From positions 62,001-126,000 of the forward strand of contig NZ_SEBS01000005.1 of assembly GCF_004211145.1 (NCBI RefSeq): DNA of 64,000 nt. The letters run 5' to 3'. Shown in pieces: positions 35,598 to 44,610 of this stretch. Position 1 is the stretch's first letter. Every line of letters starts with the position of its first letter. This stretch comes from Flavobacterium sp. GTDB lineage: Bacteria; Bacteroidota; Bacteroidia; Flavobacteriales; Flavobacteriaceae. Position numbers and translations under genes: made by a program. The notes beneath the pieces are model-generated. The model was not told the DNA's origin and ran no database searches. It saw only the letters and a program-made list of their open reading frames with translations.

Positions 35598-35631
35598 CGC
35601 AGATTTTTTAAAACCAGAAAATAAACATAGA

Positions 35632-36225
35632 ATGAAAAAGACATTGGCAATACTTGCAATCGCGATCGCGATGGTTTCTTGCAACAAATCAGCCGAGACG
35701 GCACAATTCAAAACGGCTTACGTCGATACATCGAAGTTGATGGAAGATTATACCGAGGCGAAAGACATCGATGCCAAATACAAGTCGAAAGCCGACGAAA
35801 TGGGCAAGGAACTTAAAGCTGAAGCGGCTCGTTTTCAGGCCGACGCACAGGCTTTCGAACAAAAAGCGCGTCAATTGGGTGAAATCTGGGCGCAGCAAAA
35901 CAGCGGTCCGTTGCAAAAAAGACAACAACAATTGCAGTACGCCCAACAAGGAATGTTGCGCCAATTGCAGGAGGAAAGCGGTGTCGAGATGGACACGCTT
36001 GTGACCAAAGTAAAAAAATACATCAAGGAATACGGCAAGGAAAAAGGGTACGACTACGTATTCGGAACTGGTGAAGCCGTTTCAATCCTTTACGCGAAAG
36101 ATCAATACGACATTACGAAAGACGTGTTGAAGGCCTTGAACGACAAATACAAAGCAGGCGATAAGAAAGAAGCTCCGAAAACTGAAGAAGCAAACGCGAC
36201 TCCTGCGACCGAAGAGAAAAAATAA
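35632..36225 (+). CDS. OmpH/Skp-like periplasmic lipoprotein
   Basis: 197 residues. The signal peptide MKKTLAILAIAIAMVSCNK has lipobox MVSC, so it is lipidated, unlike soluble Skp. Then comes the OmpH pattern: KTAYVDTSKLMEDY, a long charged coiled coil (about 45-125), and KGYDYVFGTGEAVSILYA near residue 145. A Lys/Glu/Thr-rich tail ends the protein. Skp-type proteins hold outer membrane proteins unfolded in the periplasm. Confidence 0.85.
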   Translation: MKKTLAILAIAIAMVSCNKSAETAQFKTAYVDTSKLMEDYTEAKDIDAKYKSKADEMGKELKAEAARFQADAQAFEQKARQLGEIWAQQNSGPLQKRQQQLQYAQQGMLRQLQEESGVEMDTLVTKVKKYIKEYGKEKGYDYVFGTGEAVSILYAKDQYDITKDVLKALNDKYKAGDKKEAPKTEEANATPATEEKK

Positions 36226-36244
36226 TTTTTGAAAATGTACATGA

Positions 36245-36277
36245 AAAATGCTTCTCTATCCGGGAAGCATTTTTTAT
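36245..36277 (+). terminator. Terminator after the OmpH-like gene
   Basis: A 10-bp stem AAAATGCTTC/GAAGCATTTT with a 9-nt loop and a T run. Confidence 0.88.
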
Positions 36278-36339
36278 TGTTGTAAATCAATAGCTTGCCG
36301 AAATATTCGTAATTTTCCATCTCGTCAATACACGCCAAA

Positions 36340-38616
36340 ATGAACCATCTGTCTGAAGCCGCCGCCTATACTTTACGTTTTATCAATCAAACCAACCGCT
36401 CGATTTTTCTCACCGGGAAAGCCGGAACCGGAAAAACGACGCTGCTGCGGGAAATCATCAAGACGACGCACAAAAACACAGTCGTCGTCGCTCCGACGGG
36501 AATCGCAGCCCTCAACGCGGGCGGCGTGACGATCCACTCGATGTTTCAACTTCCGTTTGCCGGCTTTATCCCCGATTATACGGCGCCGACGTTTTCAGAC
36601 ACGGTAAAATTCGAAACGCGCGACAGTCTGCGCAGGCATTTCCGAATGAACGCGACCAAGAAATCGGTGATTCGCAACATGGAACTGCTGATCATCGATG
36701 AAGTCAGTATGTTGCGCGCCGATCTGCTTGACGCGATGGACTTTATGTTGCAGTCGGTTCGCAAGAAAAACGCGCCATTCGGTGGCGTGCAGGTCTTGTT
36801 CATCGGCGATTTGCTGCAATTGCCGCCCGTGATCAAGAACGAAGAATGGAATACGCTCAGGAAATATTACCGCGGGAAATTCTTTTTTCATTCGCAGGTA
36901 GTGCAGAAAAATCCGCCGTTGTACATCGAACTCACGAAGATTTACAGGCAGACCGATGACGCGTTCATCAACATTCTCAACAATCTGCGGAACAACATTG
37001 TTTCACGTGAAGACATCGCGGTGTTGAACACTTTCGTCAAACCCGATTTCAATTTGCGCGAAAATCCGGGTTTCATCACCCTTACGACGCACAATGCCAA
37101 GGCCGATGCGATCAATTTTGCGGCTCTCGAAGTGCTTGATTCGAAAACATACGAGTACAAACCCGAAATTACCGACGATTTTCCGGATAAGATTTTTCCT
37201 ATAGATGAAACGCTCAGGCTCAAAGTCGGGGCGCAGGTCATGTTCGTAAAGAACGATTCGTCGGTAGAAAAGAAATTCTTCAACGGGAAAACGGGATTCG
37301 TGAGCGCGTTGTCGGATGAGGAAATCCTGGTTCATTTTCCCGAAGAAAACCGCACGATTCCCGTTGAACGCTATGAATGGCAACACATTAGGTACTTCGT
37401 GAATCCTACGACGAAGGAAATCCAGGAAGAAATCCTTGGCACGTTCGTGCATTATCCGATCAAACTCGCCTGGGCGATCACCGTCCACAAAAGCCAGGGC
37501 CTAACGTTTGACAAGGCTGCGCTCGACGTGACGCACATTTTCCAGCCCGGACAAGCCTACGTTGCTTTTTCGCGACTTCGCTCGTTAAACGGCCTTATTT
37601 TGCTTTCTGAGATAAAAATGAACGGCCTCGAGAACGACCGCGACGTAATGGAATATGCGTCGAACCGCGCCGACAACGACTTTTTGGAACATTCGTTCAA
37701 GCACGAAAGCAAAAATTTCATCCGCAACGTATTGAAAGACAGTTTCGATTGGCAGGATCTGGCCCAGGAGTGGCGCAACCACAGATTCGGTTATACGCAG
37801 GAAATCGGGACGTCCGAGAAATCGAAACACAAGATATGGGCCGAAAAGCAGTACAAAACGCTCGAAACGATGCTCGATGCGGCCGCGAAATTCACGATCC
37901 AGCTCGATCGTTTATTCAACGTCGAAAATCCGGATATGGAATTTGTTTCGGCCAGGATCGACGCGGCCTTGCAATACTTTTTCCTCCCGATGGACAAGCT
38001 CGTTCTAGAATTGCTGCTCAAGATGGAAGAAGTCAAACGCAGGAAGAAAGCAAAGGAATTTTTCTCGGAACTGCTCGATCTCGAAGAAGAACAAACCAAA
38101 GCCGTGCTGCGATTGCTTAAGATGCGGCGTTTTATGGACATCGTGCTCGCGGGCGAAGAAATGTCGAAGGAAAAGCTCGATGTTCCGGAAATCCGAAATT
38201 ACCGCGAGGACAAGATGTCGAAAATACGCGAAACGTATAAGGAAACACACGGCGAACTCCTTGAGGATGAAATCATTGTGGAGCGTTATCCGTCGAAGAA
38301 AAAAGAAAAGAAAGAACCCAAGAAAACGACCGTCCAGGAAACGTACGAACTGTGGCAACAGCAAATGTCGGTCAAGGAAATTGCAGAGCAACGCAAACTT
38401 ACCAAGCAAACCATCAATTCACATTTGGCCAAACTCATTGAAAGTGAGACGATTTCAATCGCCGACGTATTGCCTCAGGACAGGATTGACGCACTCGCCG
38501 AAATCTTCATCGGGTTCAATCCTGAAGATGCGGTCGGAACCTTGAAGGAAAAATATGGGGACGAATTTACTTGGGATGAACTTAAGTTATTTCGCGCGAC
38601 GATTGCATCGGCTTAG
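36340..38616 (+). CDS. PIF1/RecD-like helicase with C-terminal HTH
   Basis: 758 residues. Superfamily 1 helicase motifs appear in order: Walker A LTGKAGTGKTTLLREI (about 24-39), the Ia-like VAPTGIAALNAGG, the Walker B LIIDEVSMLRADLLD (about 123-137), and ITVHKSQGLTFDKA plus AYVAFSRLRSL (motifs V/VI region, about 383-420). After about residue 500 there is a helical region rich in E/K, and the end carries a helix-turn-helix segment (SVKEIAEQRKLTKQTINSHLA). This HTH_40-tailed PIF1-like enzyme is common in Bacteroidota. It probably unwinds DNA or R-loops. Confidence 0.9.
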   Translation: MNHLSEAAAYTLRFINQTNRSIFLTGKAGTGKTTLLREIIKTTHKNTVVVAPTGIAALNAGGVTIHSMFQLPFAGFIPDYTAPTFSDTVKFETRDSLRRHFRMNATKKSVIRNMELLIIDEVSMLRADLLDAMDFMLQSVRKKNAPFGGVQVLFIGDLLQLPPVIKNEEWNTLRKYYRGKFFFHSQVVQKNPPLYIELTKIYRQTDDAFINILNNLRNNIVSREDIAVLNTFVKPDFNLRENPGFITLTTHNAKADAINFAALEVLDSKTYEYKPEITDDFPDKIFPIDETLRLKVGAQVMFVKNDSSVEKKFFNGKTGFVSALSDEEILVHFPEENRTIPVERYEWQHIRYFVNPTTKEIQEEILGTFVHYPIKLAWAITVHKSQGLTFDKAALDVTHIFQPGQAYVAFSRLRSLNGLILLSEIKMNGLENDRDVMEYASNRADNDFLEHSFKHESKNFIRNVLKDSFDWQDLAQEWRNHRFGYTQEIGTSEKSKHKIWAEKQYKTLETMLDAAAKFTIQLDRLFNVENPDMEFVSARIDAALQYFFLPMDKLVLELLLKMEEVKRRKKAKEFFSELLDLEEEQTKAVLRLLKMRRFMDIVLAGEEMSKEKLDVPEIRNYREDKMSKIRETYKETHGELLEDEIIVERYPSKKKEKKEPKKTTVQETYELWQQQMSVKEIAEQRKLTKQTINSHLAKLIESETISIADVLPQDRIDALAEIFIGFNPEDAVGTLKEKYGDEFTWDELKLFRATIASA

Positions 38617-38669
38617 GAAGTCAGGCATATTGGTTGCACATTTTGTCCAACGAAAAACATTCTATAAAA

Positions 38670-39335
38670 CTAGCAACTTAAACCGTAATCTACCGAAAGT
38701 CGATTCTTTATGTTCCATTTGATCCAACCGGATTTTATTGGATGTTCACTTTCGTCGCAATCAAAAGTCTCGTTGGGTTGAACTTTGAGCCAGTCGCCTT
38801 TGATTTCGAGGACTTCAAAACAATCGGATTGTTCCAAATTTCTGATGGTTTTTGACGTATCGCTCGGACCGGATTTTATTTCCAGATTAAATTCCTTATT
38901 TTTCGTAACCGATGTCGTGGTCTGTAAAAATTCGGGCCAAGACATAAAGTTTCCGGTCTTTCCGGCCTTGATCCATAGCGTCGTTCCCTTTTTGTTATCG
39001 ACATAAACGCGATACCAATTCCCGATTTTTTCATCGACGCGAAGGATGAAAATACTATAGTCGAGCCAAAGGCCTTCGGGATTGAACCAGGTTCGGTTCT
39101 GTTTTTCGTCTTGAATTGAAAAATCGCCTTGTTTGTTTTTTGTTATACGGATCTTTTTCCCGGCGGGTCTTAAAGTGTCCGAGTGAAATTCCAATGTCGG
39201 AAATTTCCGAAAATCAATTTCGAGGATGCCGCGTCCAAGAGAAATTCCTTTTTGCGCGAACGTCAAAATAGGGAAAAGCAGAAAACATAAAATGAACCGT
39301 GTTTTCAAGATGGCGATCGAGTTCAATATTCGCAA
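38670..39335 (-). CDS. Secreted protein of unknown function
   Basis: 221 residues with an N-terminal signal peptide (hydrophobic RFILCFLLFPILTFAQ). The C-terminal part (FNLEIKSGPSDTSKTIRNLEQSDCFEVLEIKGDWLKVQ) resembles an SH3-type (bacterial SH3_3-like) fold with the pattern ending GWIKW. SH3-like domains bind peptidoglycan or peptide ligands. It follows DoxX by 1 base. Function not established. Confidence 0.7.
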   Translation of the reverse strand: MRILNSIAILKTRFILCFLLFPILTFAQKGISLGRGILEIDFRKFPTLEFHSDTLRPAGKKIRITKNKQGDFSIQDEKQNRTWFNPEGLWLDYSIFILRVDEKIGNWYRVYVDNKKGTTLWIKAGKTGNFMSWPEFLQTTTSVTKNKEFNLEIKSGPSDTSKTIRNLEQSDCFEVLEIKGDWLKVQPNETFDCDESEHPIKSGWIKWNIKNRLSVDYGLSC

Positions 39336-39336
39336 C

Positions 39337-39717
39337 TTATCCGAGCCAATACACGGCCATCACAGCCGGAATGAAATAAATCGCGATCGTTCGCGCGCCA
39401 TCGTAATCCTTGGCGATGCGTTGCCCGAAAAGCAAAAAAATCAACGTGATGCACGAAAATACGGCTCCGTAAAATCCGTACGAGCGTTCGCCGTTGGTGA
39501 GCAATTGAATGCTTCCGACGACGCAAAAAATGCCTGCCGCCAATTCAAGTGCCAAGATGATGAACAAAGCCGCGGGCACGCTTTTGGCCAAAAATGTTTT
39601 CGAGAAATGTTCCTTAAGCCAGCCCACGTTGCCTTTCCAGTCAGACACTTTGTCGTAGCCCGATTGGATGAAAGTCACGGCCAAAAAAAGCAGGATGAGA
39701 ATTGATGCGTAGTTCAT
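39337..39717 (-). CDS. DoxX-family membrane protein
   Basis: 126 residues with about four transmembrane helices. The N-terminal SILILLFLAVTFIQSGYDKVSDW and the following WLKEHFSKTF match DoxX-like proteins. Some members work with thiol or redox systems; the role here is unknown. It lies between holB (4-base gap) and the secreted protein. Confidence 0.85.
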   Translation of the reverse strand: MNYASILILLFLAVTFIQSGYDKVSDWKGNVGWLKEHFSKTFLAKSVPAALFIILALELAAGIFCVVGSIQLLTNGERSYGFYGAVFSCITLIFLLFGQRIAKDYDGARTIAIYFIPAVMAVYWLG

Positions 39718-39721
39718 TTGG

Positions 39722-40870
39722 TTATTTTTTGTGGATGAGACGTGTCAGTTTTATCGAAAGGTCGGTCAAGATTATTTTCGCGTTCCCGTTGCGTTCGATG
39801 TGATAAATGGAATCCGAAAGTTCGGAAAAAATCTCATTGATGTTCTTGTCGTTCACGAAAGCCGCGAAATTTTCGAGTTTGAACTTGTCGACTTTGGGCT
39901 CGAAGTAGACGAGTGGCGTCGCTTGATAATTGAGCAGTAGCGCCTGTCGGAACATGTCGATGCAGAACGACAGGAATTTCTTCTGCGTTTCGCGACCCAA
40001 CGATGCGATTTGTTCGCTCCATTGGATCAGATCGTTGATCGCGGCGGCGTTTCCTTTGGCGCGGAACGCAGCGCGAACCCACATCACGAACCATTCCTCG
40101 AAAGGCGTATCCTCGCTGTCTTCGTGCTTCAAATGCAGCGCTTTGTTGAAATTTCCCTGGGCTTGGCGCGCCATTCGCAGAGCATCTCTCGGGACCATAT
40201 TTTCGCGTGAAACCAAGGCGTCGGCGATCACCTGTTCGGGTAACGCGTTGAATTGCAGCATTTGGCAACGCGAACGGATCGTCTGTAAAATATCTTCTTC
40301 GTTTTCAGTAATCAGGATGAAAACGGTTTTCGGTTCGGGTTCCTCGAGCAGTTTTAGGATTTTATTCGAGGCGGCGATGTTTAACTTGTCGGCCATCCAA
40401 ACGATCATGACTTTGTAACCGCCTTCGTAGGCCTTGAGCGACAGCGCTTTAACGATTTCCTGCGCATCCTCAACCCGGATCTCGCCCTGTTTGTTCTTCA
40501 CGCCGAGCATTTTGTACCAATCGAAAAGGCTTCCGTACATGTTTGTTTTCATGAACTCGCGCCATTCCTGCAGGAAGTCAAGGCTTTTGGGTTTGGTTTT
40601 GACGTCTTCGGTCGTAACCGTCGGATACACGAAATGCAGATCGGGATGTTGGAAATGCTCGAACTTTAGATTGCAGGCGTCGTTTCCGCCCGAATTTTCA
40701 TCGCCCGAATTGTTGCACAGAATAAACTGCGCATACGCCACGGCCATCGCCAATGTTCCGCTTCCCTCAGGCCCGACAAACAGCTGTGCATGCGGGATCC
40801 TGCCTGAGGCGGCGCTCTTTACGAGATGGCTTTTCAAATGTTCCTGAGCCAGGATTTGTGAAAACTGCAT
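39722..40870 (-). CDS. holB: DNA polymerase III subunit delta'
   Basis: 382 residues from the ATG at 40870. Clamp-loader subunit with the RuvB-like AAA+ fold: HLKSHLVKSAASGRIPHAQLF, an unusual phosphate loop GPEGSGTLAMA, ANKILKLLEEPEPKT-type sensor region (SNKILKLLEEPEP here) and TENEEDILQTIRSRCQ with the SRC motif. The C-terminal ~120 residues form the collar domain. The longer frame to 40897 adds 9 residues that overlap the -7 box and is not used. Confidence 0.92.
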   Translation of the reverse strand: MQFSQILAQEHLKSHLVKSAASGRIPHAQLFVGPEGSGTLAMAVAYAQFILCNNSGDENSGGNDACNLKFEHFQHPDLHFVYPTVTTEDVKTKPKSLDFLQEWREFMKTNMYGSLFDWYKMLGVKNKQGEIRVEDAQEIVKALSLKAYEGGYKVMIVWMADKLNIAASNKILKLLEEPEPKTVFILITENEEDILQTIRSRCQMLQFNALPEQVIADALVSRENMVPRDALRMARQAQGNFNKALHLKHEDSEDTPFEEWFVMWVRAAFRAKGNAAAINDLIQWSEQIASLGRETQKKFLSFCIDMFRQALLLNYQATPLVYFEPKVDKFKLENFAAFVNDKNINEIFSELSDSIYHIERNGNAKIILTDLSIKLTRLIHKK

Positions 40871-40875
40871 AGGAG

Positions 40876-40905
40876 CAAAGATAGCGGAATTGGGCAATGT
40901 TGCAA
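40876..40905 (-). promoter_or_regulatory. Promoter for holB
   Basis: The minus-strand TATCTTTG (40876-40883) is a perfect TAnnTTTG, with TTGC 18 bases further upstream. It is only 5 bases from the ATG, so the transcript should be nearly leaderless. Confidence 0.6.
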
Positions 40906-40975
40906 CGGCCGCGGGTTAAGCTTTGTGGTACTCCGCAGGAATTATGTAATTTACCGCTTTAATTTTAACAGGGAA

Positions 40976-42136
40976 ATGTCAACGACTACTTTCGCTCGCA
41001 GAATGAAATATTTTGCCAAGAGAAACTTTGCGTTTTATGCCACGCACATTTGCCTTTGCGTAGCGTTTTTGCTGTTGCCGTATATTTTTACGGCTTCGGG
41101 TTCATTCATGCGCATTCCAAATTTGTACGGCAACGGCCACGATCGCGTTTACTTTGCGGTCTACTTTTCGTTGTTGTTGTTTTTCTATTTGAATTACTGC
41201 TACCTGATCCCGAGACTTTACTACTCGAACCAAAAAACGATTTACTTCGCGATCCTCACGGTTTTCCTTGGCTTTTTCGTGTTTATGGCGTTTCTGTTTG
41301 ACCGACCCGAAGTCGCGATATTGAAGGATTTGCCCGGAAATGAAGTAATCATCGGGCAACCAAAGGGACCGCCGATGGGAATGCGAAACGGGCCGAAACC
41401 GCCCATTGGAGAAAGAATGCGTCGTCCGAATTTCGGAAACCCGCCGGGTCCTGATTTCATGCCGATGAAACCCAACGAAAACGCGCACACGATCTTGATT
41501 TTCCTGACCGGCGTTCTTGCGAGTTTGTTCCTTTCAAGTGCACGCCGGCTCCAGGCATCGGAACGCGATAGGATGGAAGCCGAACTGTCGCTGCTCAAAG
41601 CACAGATCAATCCGCACTTCCTGTTCAATACGCTAAACAGTATCTACGCTTTGGCAATCAGGAAGGACGATCGCACCGCCGATTCGGTCGTGCAATTGTC
41701 GGAACTCATGCGCTACATCATGAGTAACGCGAACAGCAACATGATCGGGCTCGAAAAGGAAATCCACTACATCGAGAACTATATCGCGCTACAAAAATCG
41801 CGTTTGGGCGACACGGTGAAAATCGAATACGTTTCCCAGGGCGCGCCTTACGGGAAACAGATCACGCCGCTAATTTTGATCTCGTTCATAGAAAATGCGT
41901 TCAAACACGGTGTGAATCCCGATGAAAATTCCGAAATTCATATCAGCATCGACATCGTTGGATCGCACCTGACGCTTTTCGTGGCCAACAAGAAAGTCCA
42001 TTCGGTACACAACGAAGGCGGAATCGGCATGGCAAATACCACCGAGAGGCTGCAGATGCTGTATTCGGGCCGACACACGCTCGACATTCGCCAGGACGAC
42101 GAAAATTATTCGGTAACGCTCACACTTGATCTATGA
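40976..42136 (+). CDS. LytS-family sensor histidine kinase
   Basis: 386 residues from the ATG at 40976; a GTG at 40925 would add 17 residues of unlikely sequence. It has three N-terminal transmembrane helices (about 20-40, 54-76, 82-101), then a Pro/Gly/Met-rich segment of about 55 residues (PKGPPMGMRNGPKPP ...), and a fourth helix (ILIFLTGVLASLFL). The His_kinase domain carries LKAQINPHFLFNTLNSIYAL with the phosphorylatable histidine, and an HATPase region (LISFIENAFKHGV). The response regulator overlaps by 4 bases. The ligand sensed is unknown. Confidence 0.92.
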   Translation: MSTTTFARRMKYFAKRNFAFYATHICLCVAFLLLPYIFTASGSFMRIPNLYGNGHDRVYFAVYFSLLLFFYLNYCYLIPRLYYSNQKTIYFAILTVFLGFFVFMAFLFDRPEVAILKDLPGNEVIIGQPKGPPMGMRNGPKPPIGERMRRPNFGNPPGPDFMPMKPNENAHTILIFLTGVLASLFLSSARRLQASERDRMEAELSLLKAQINPHFLFNTLNSIYALAIRKDDRTADSVVQLSELMRYIMSNANSNMIGLEKEIHYIENYIALQKSRLGDTVKIEYVSQGAPYGKQITPLILISFIENAFKHGVNPDENSEIHISIDIVGSHLTLFVANKKVHSVHNEGGIGMANTTERLQMLYSGRHTLDIRQDDENYSVTLTLDL

Positions 42137-42825
42137 TAAAGGCCATTGCTTTAGACGACGAACCGCCTGCGCTTCAAGTGCTCGAGGCGCTGTGCTCGCA
42201 GGTCGACTTCATCGATTTGCAGAAATCGTTCACGAAAGCCGACGAAGCGATGAAGCATTTGCGCAAATTTCCCGTGGATCTGTTGTTTCTCGACATCAAC
42301 ATGCCGTCGATTTCGGGCATCGATTTTTACCGAAATCTGCCACATAAGACAATGGTGATCTTCACGACCGCCTACTCCGAATTTGCTGTCGAAGGTTTCA
42401 ACCTGAACGCCGTCGATTACATCATGAAACCGTTCTCGCTGTCACGATTTACGCAGGCCGTTGAAAAAGTCAAGGCACAATACAATTATCAGAACCAGAA
42501 TGCGGAACAGCAGTTTTTGTTTATCCGGGCCGACTATAGCCTGGTCAAGATCCCGATTGCCGACATCTTGTTCATCGAAGGTCTGGACGATTACCTGAAA
42601 ATACACATCCAAAACCAAAAAACCGTTGTGGCGCGCATGACGATGAAAGCGATTTTAGAGAAACTTCCGTCGGCCGAATTCATGCGCATCCACCGATCGT
42701 TCATAGTTCCGATGTCAAAAATCGACAAGGTCCGCAACAAGATCGTGCACATCGGGAATGAGGAAATTCCGATTTCGGCGAGTTACGAAAAGGATTTTCT
42801 CGCGGCCATCCAGAAAGGCGAGTGA
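42133..42825 (+). CDS. LytTR-type response regulator
   Basis: 230 residues. Receiver domain with the phospho-acceptor in LFLDINMPSISG (about residue 54) and the conserved KPFSLSRF lysine, followed by a LytTR DNA-binding domain (ADYSLVKIPIADILFIEGLDDYLKIH, RIHRSFIVP). Pairs with the overlapping histidine kinase. The downstream start overlaps its TGA. Confidence 0.94.
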   Translation: MIKAIALDDEPPALQVLEALCSQVDFIDLQKSFTKADEAMKHLRKFPVDLLFLDINMPSISGIDFYRNLPHKTMVIFTTAYSEFAVEGFNLNAVDYIMKPFSLSRFTQAVEKVKAQYNYQNQNAEQQFLFIRADYSLVKIPIADILFIEGLDDYLKIHIQNQKTVVARMTMKAILEKLPSAEFMRIHRSFIVPMSKIDKVRNKIVHIGNEEIPISASYEKDFLAAIQKGE

Positions 42826-43340
42826 TGGAGGCGATCGTCCGATTTTCGTATAAGCGAGTCATCGATTCCGATTCGACATCGGCTTGGGACAAGGCTGTTT
42901 TTGAGGCGAGCTGGTTCGAATATCGGTTGCAGGTCCAGAATTATCCAGACTTCAGCGCCTTTGCGAATTTCGCCGATTTCTTGAAAAACGCGCCCGATGC
43001 CGAGAAAATCCATTCGAGGATCAGTCCGTCAGTTTATCCTTTGCTCAGCCAACTCGGTGGAAAAATTCCCGTAATTGTCGATGCGAACGATGAAAAACTG
43101 GATTTGAACCAGTTCGCGTTGAAAATTCTCGATTCGGATTTTGAAGAAAAGTCGAAACATCGCGTAGCACTCGAATTTATATCGAAACCGATGATTTTAA
43201 CAAGTGAAATCGCTCAAAATTTCATTGTTTCAAATATTGAAAATAGGGACGCGTTTCAAAAAGGAGCCGAAATTCAAACGTTGCTTATTCCGATGCAACA
43301 CGGGTTGAACGTGTATTCCATCCAAAAACTGCCGTCGTGA
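42825..43340 (+). CDS. Unknown protein in the LytS/LytR operon
   Basis: 171 residues from the ATG at 42825, overlapping the regulator's stop by one base (TGATG); the GTG one codon upstream is possible. No signal peptide or membrane helix, so cytoplasmic. The central segment PVIVDANDEKLDLNQFALKILD and the aromatic-rich SWFEYRLQVQNY are not from a family I recognise. The next gene begins in its stop codon, so it is translated with the two-component genes. Confidence 0.7.
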   Translation: MEAIVRFSYKRVIDSDSTSAWDKAVFEASWFEYRLQVQNYPDFSAFANFADFLKNAPDAEKIHSRISPSVYPLLSQLGGKIPVIVDANDEKLDLNQFALKILDSDFEEKSKHRVALEFISKPMILTSEIAQNFIVSNIENRDAFQKGAEIQTLLIPMQHGLNVYSIQKLPS

Positions 43341-43999
43341 AAGCGCAGATTTACACGGCAATCAGCCGATTCAAGTTTGAAAACAGTTGGCATCGAAAAC
43401 TTTCCATTTTCAATTCCGAAGACTTTTTCGACGCGTCGCGAAAGCCGTTCGGAAATTTGCAAGCCGTGAACGACGAGACGCTCGCGCCGGCGCATTCCAA
43501 ATTGTATTCGGGCGAGCAAAGTTTGGTGATTTTGATAATTCCGATGATCGGCGCACTTGCATTTTGTGATGCGAACAACGAGGAAACGCTGATTTCTACG
43601 GGCGAGATCTTACGATTTTCAGGCACGAACAGTTTTTCAATCGTGAATCCGTACGACGATCAGCAGATAAATTTTCTCGTCGTCGAAATAAAGGCGCGAT
43701 TAAAAAGCGGAATTTCCAAAACCGCGATTTCCGACAGTCGGAATCTACTGCAACCCATTTTCGAAACCGATGCCACGAACGGTTTCATCGGAATTTTCAA
43801 CGCACGTCAGGAATGCGTTTTCAAAACTCAAAATCCATCGAACGGTATCTTCGCTTTTGTGATTAACGGCGCGTTCGAATTCGCGGATCGGTGGCTTGAG
43901 GCGCGCGACGCCTTAACAGTTCGCGAATCGGAAGATGTTGATTTCGAAGCGCTTTCAGGAAACGCGATTATTTTGATACTGGAAATCGCAGTTGGTTGA
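43337..43999 (+). CDS. Pirin/quercetinase-like bicupin protein
   Basis: 220 residues, GTG start overlapping the previous stop (GTGA). The N-terminal half looks like a cupin (RKLSIFNSEDFFDASRKPFGNLQAVNDET, then LVILIIPMIGALAF, then EILRFSGTNSFSIVNPYDDQQINFLVVEI). The C-terminal half has the short beta-strand and NGAFEFADRWLEARDAL pattern of the pirin or quercetin-2,3-dioxygenase C-terminal cupin. Metal-binding histidines typical of active pirins are not obvious, so it may be a non-catalytic or sensor protein. It is last in the LytS/LytR operon. Confidence 0.65.
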   Translation: MKAQIYTAISRFKFENSWHRKLSIFNSEDFFDASRKPFGNLQAVNDETLAPAHSKLYSGEQSLVILIIPMIGALAFCDANNEETLISTGEILRFSGTNSFSIVNPYDDQQINFLVVEIKARLKSGISKTAISDSRNLLQPIFETDATNGFIGIFNARQECVFKTQNPSNGIFAFVINGAFEFADRWLEARDALTVRESEDVDFEALSGNAIILILEIAVG

Positions 44000-44108
44000 C
44001 TATCTCGTTTTCGGGCATTTTTTTACCGCAGAAATTTCGCGCTTTACCTCAATAAGTTTTCATTTCGGATAGTTTTCGATTCATTTGTAACGAATTCAAA
44101 GTACGAAT

Positions 44109-44495
44109 ATGGAACGGGAGATTACAGCGAAAAAGAGCGTCGGTTGCGCAGAATTGGAAGTGACGTCCGCTGCTTCTTCAAGCCGTCTCAAACCTGATTT
44201 CAGGCTCGATAAAAGACAGAATGCGATCATCGGGCAAAATTACCCGAACCCTTTCGACGGAACGACCACGATCCCGATTATCCTTGAAAGCAATTCGAAA
44301 GTGAGTTTTTCGCTTTACGATCTGAATGGGACACAAATCGGGCATACGAAACAATACAATTTTAATTTCGGAGCGAACAAGATCAGCGTAAACCGCACCG
44401 AATACGGCCTTTCGCCAGGACATTACGTGTTTACGATAGGCGTCCAGGACCACAACGGAACTTTCACGCAAAGCAGGAAAATGCTCGTGAAGTAA
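44109..44495 (+). CDS. Orphan T9SS-type C-terminal domain protein
   Basis: 128 residues. From about residue 36 the protein is a T9SS type A-like sorting domain: [17 protein letters not shown], then [14 protein letters not shown], then [15 protein letters not shown] and a basic end KMLVK. The first ~35 residues ([18 protein letters not shown]) have no signal peptide. Normally this domain is the C terminus of a secreted protein. Here it stands alone, with no cargo and no export signal. It could be a truncated gene or a recycled fragment. Whether it is expressed is unclear. Confidence 0.65.
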   Translation: MEREITAKKSVGCAELEVTSAASSSRLKPDFRLDKRQNAIIGQNYPNPFDGTTTIPIILESNSKVSFSLYDLNGTQIGHTKQYNFNFGANKISVNRTEYGLSPGHYVFTIGVQDHNGTFTQSRKMLVK

Positions 44496-44557
44496 CTCAA
44501 TTTTATTTCATACCACTACGGAATGCCTTCGGTCTGCACCTACTCAGATTGAAGGCT

Positions 44558-44587
44558 TTTTCAATTGGCGCCGAAAACCTATATTTG
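44558..44587 (+). promoter_or_regulatory. Promoter for pgk
   Basis: TATATTTG at 44580-44587 (perfect TAnnTTTG) with a T run (TTTT) at the -33 position 18 bases upstream. The ATG is at 44611. Confidence 0.6.
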
Positions 44588-44610
44588 CGTTTCCTCTTAA
44601 ACAAGATTAT

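Noticed and set aside
37000..37013. GTTTCACGTGAAGA as a fourth parS site
   Set aside because: Two mismatches in the palindrome and it lies inside the helicase gene, away from mnmG; likely chance.
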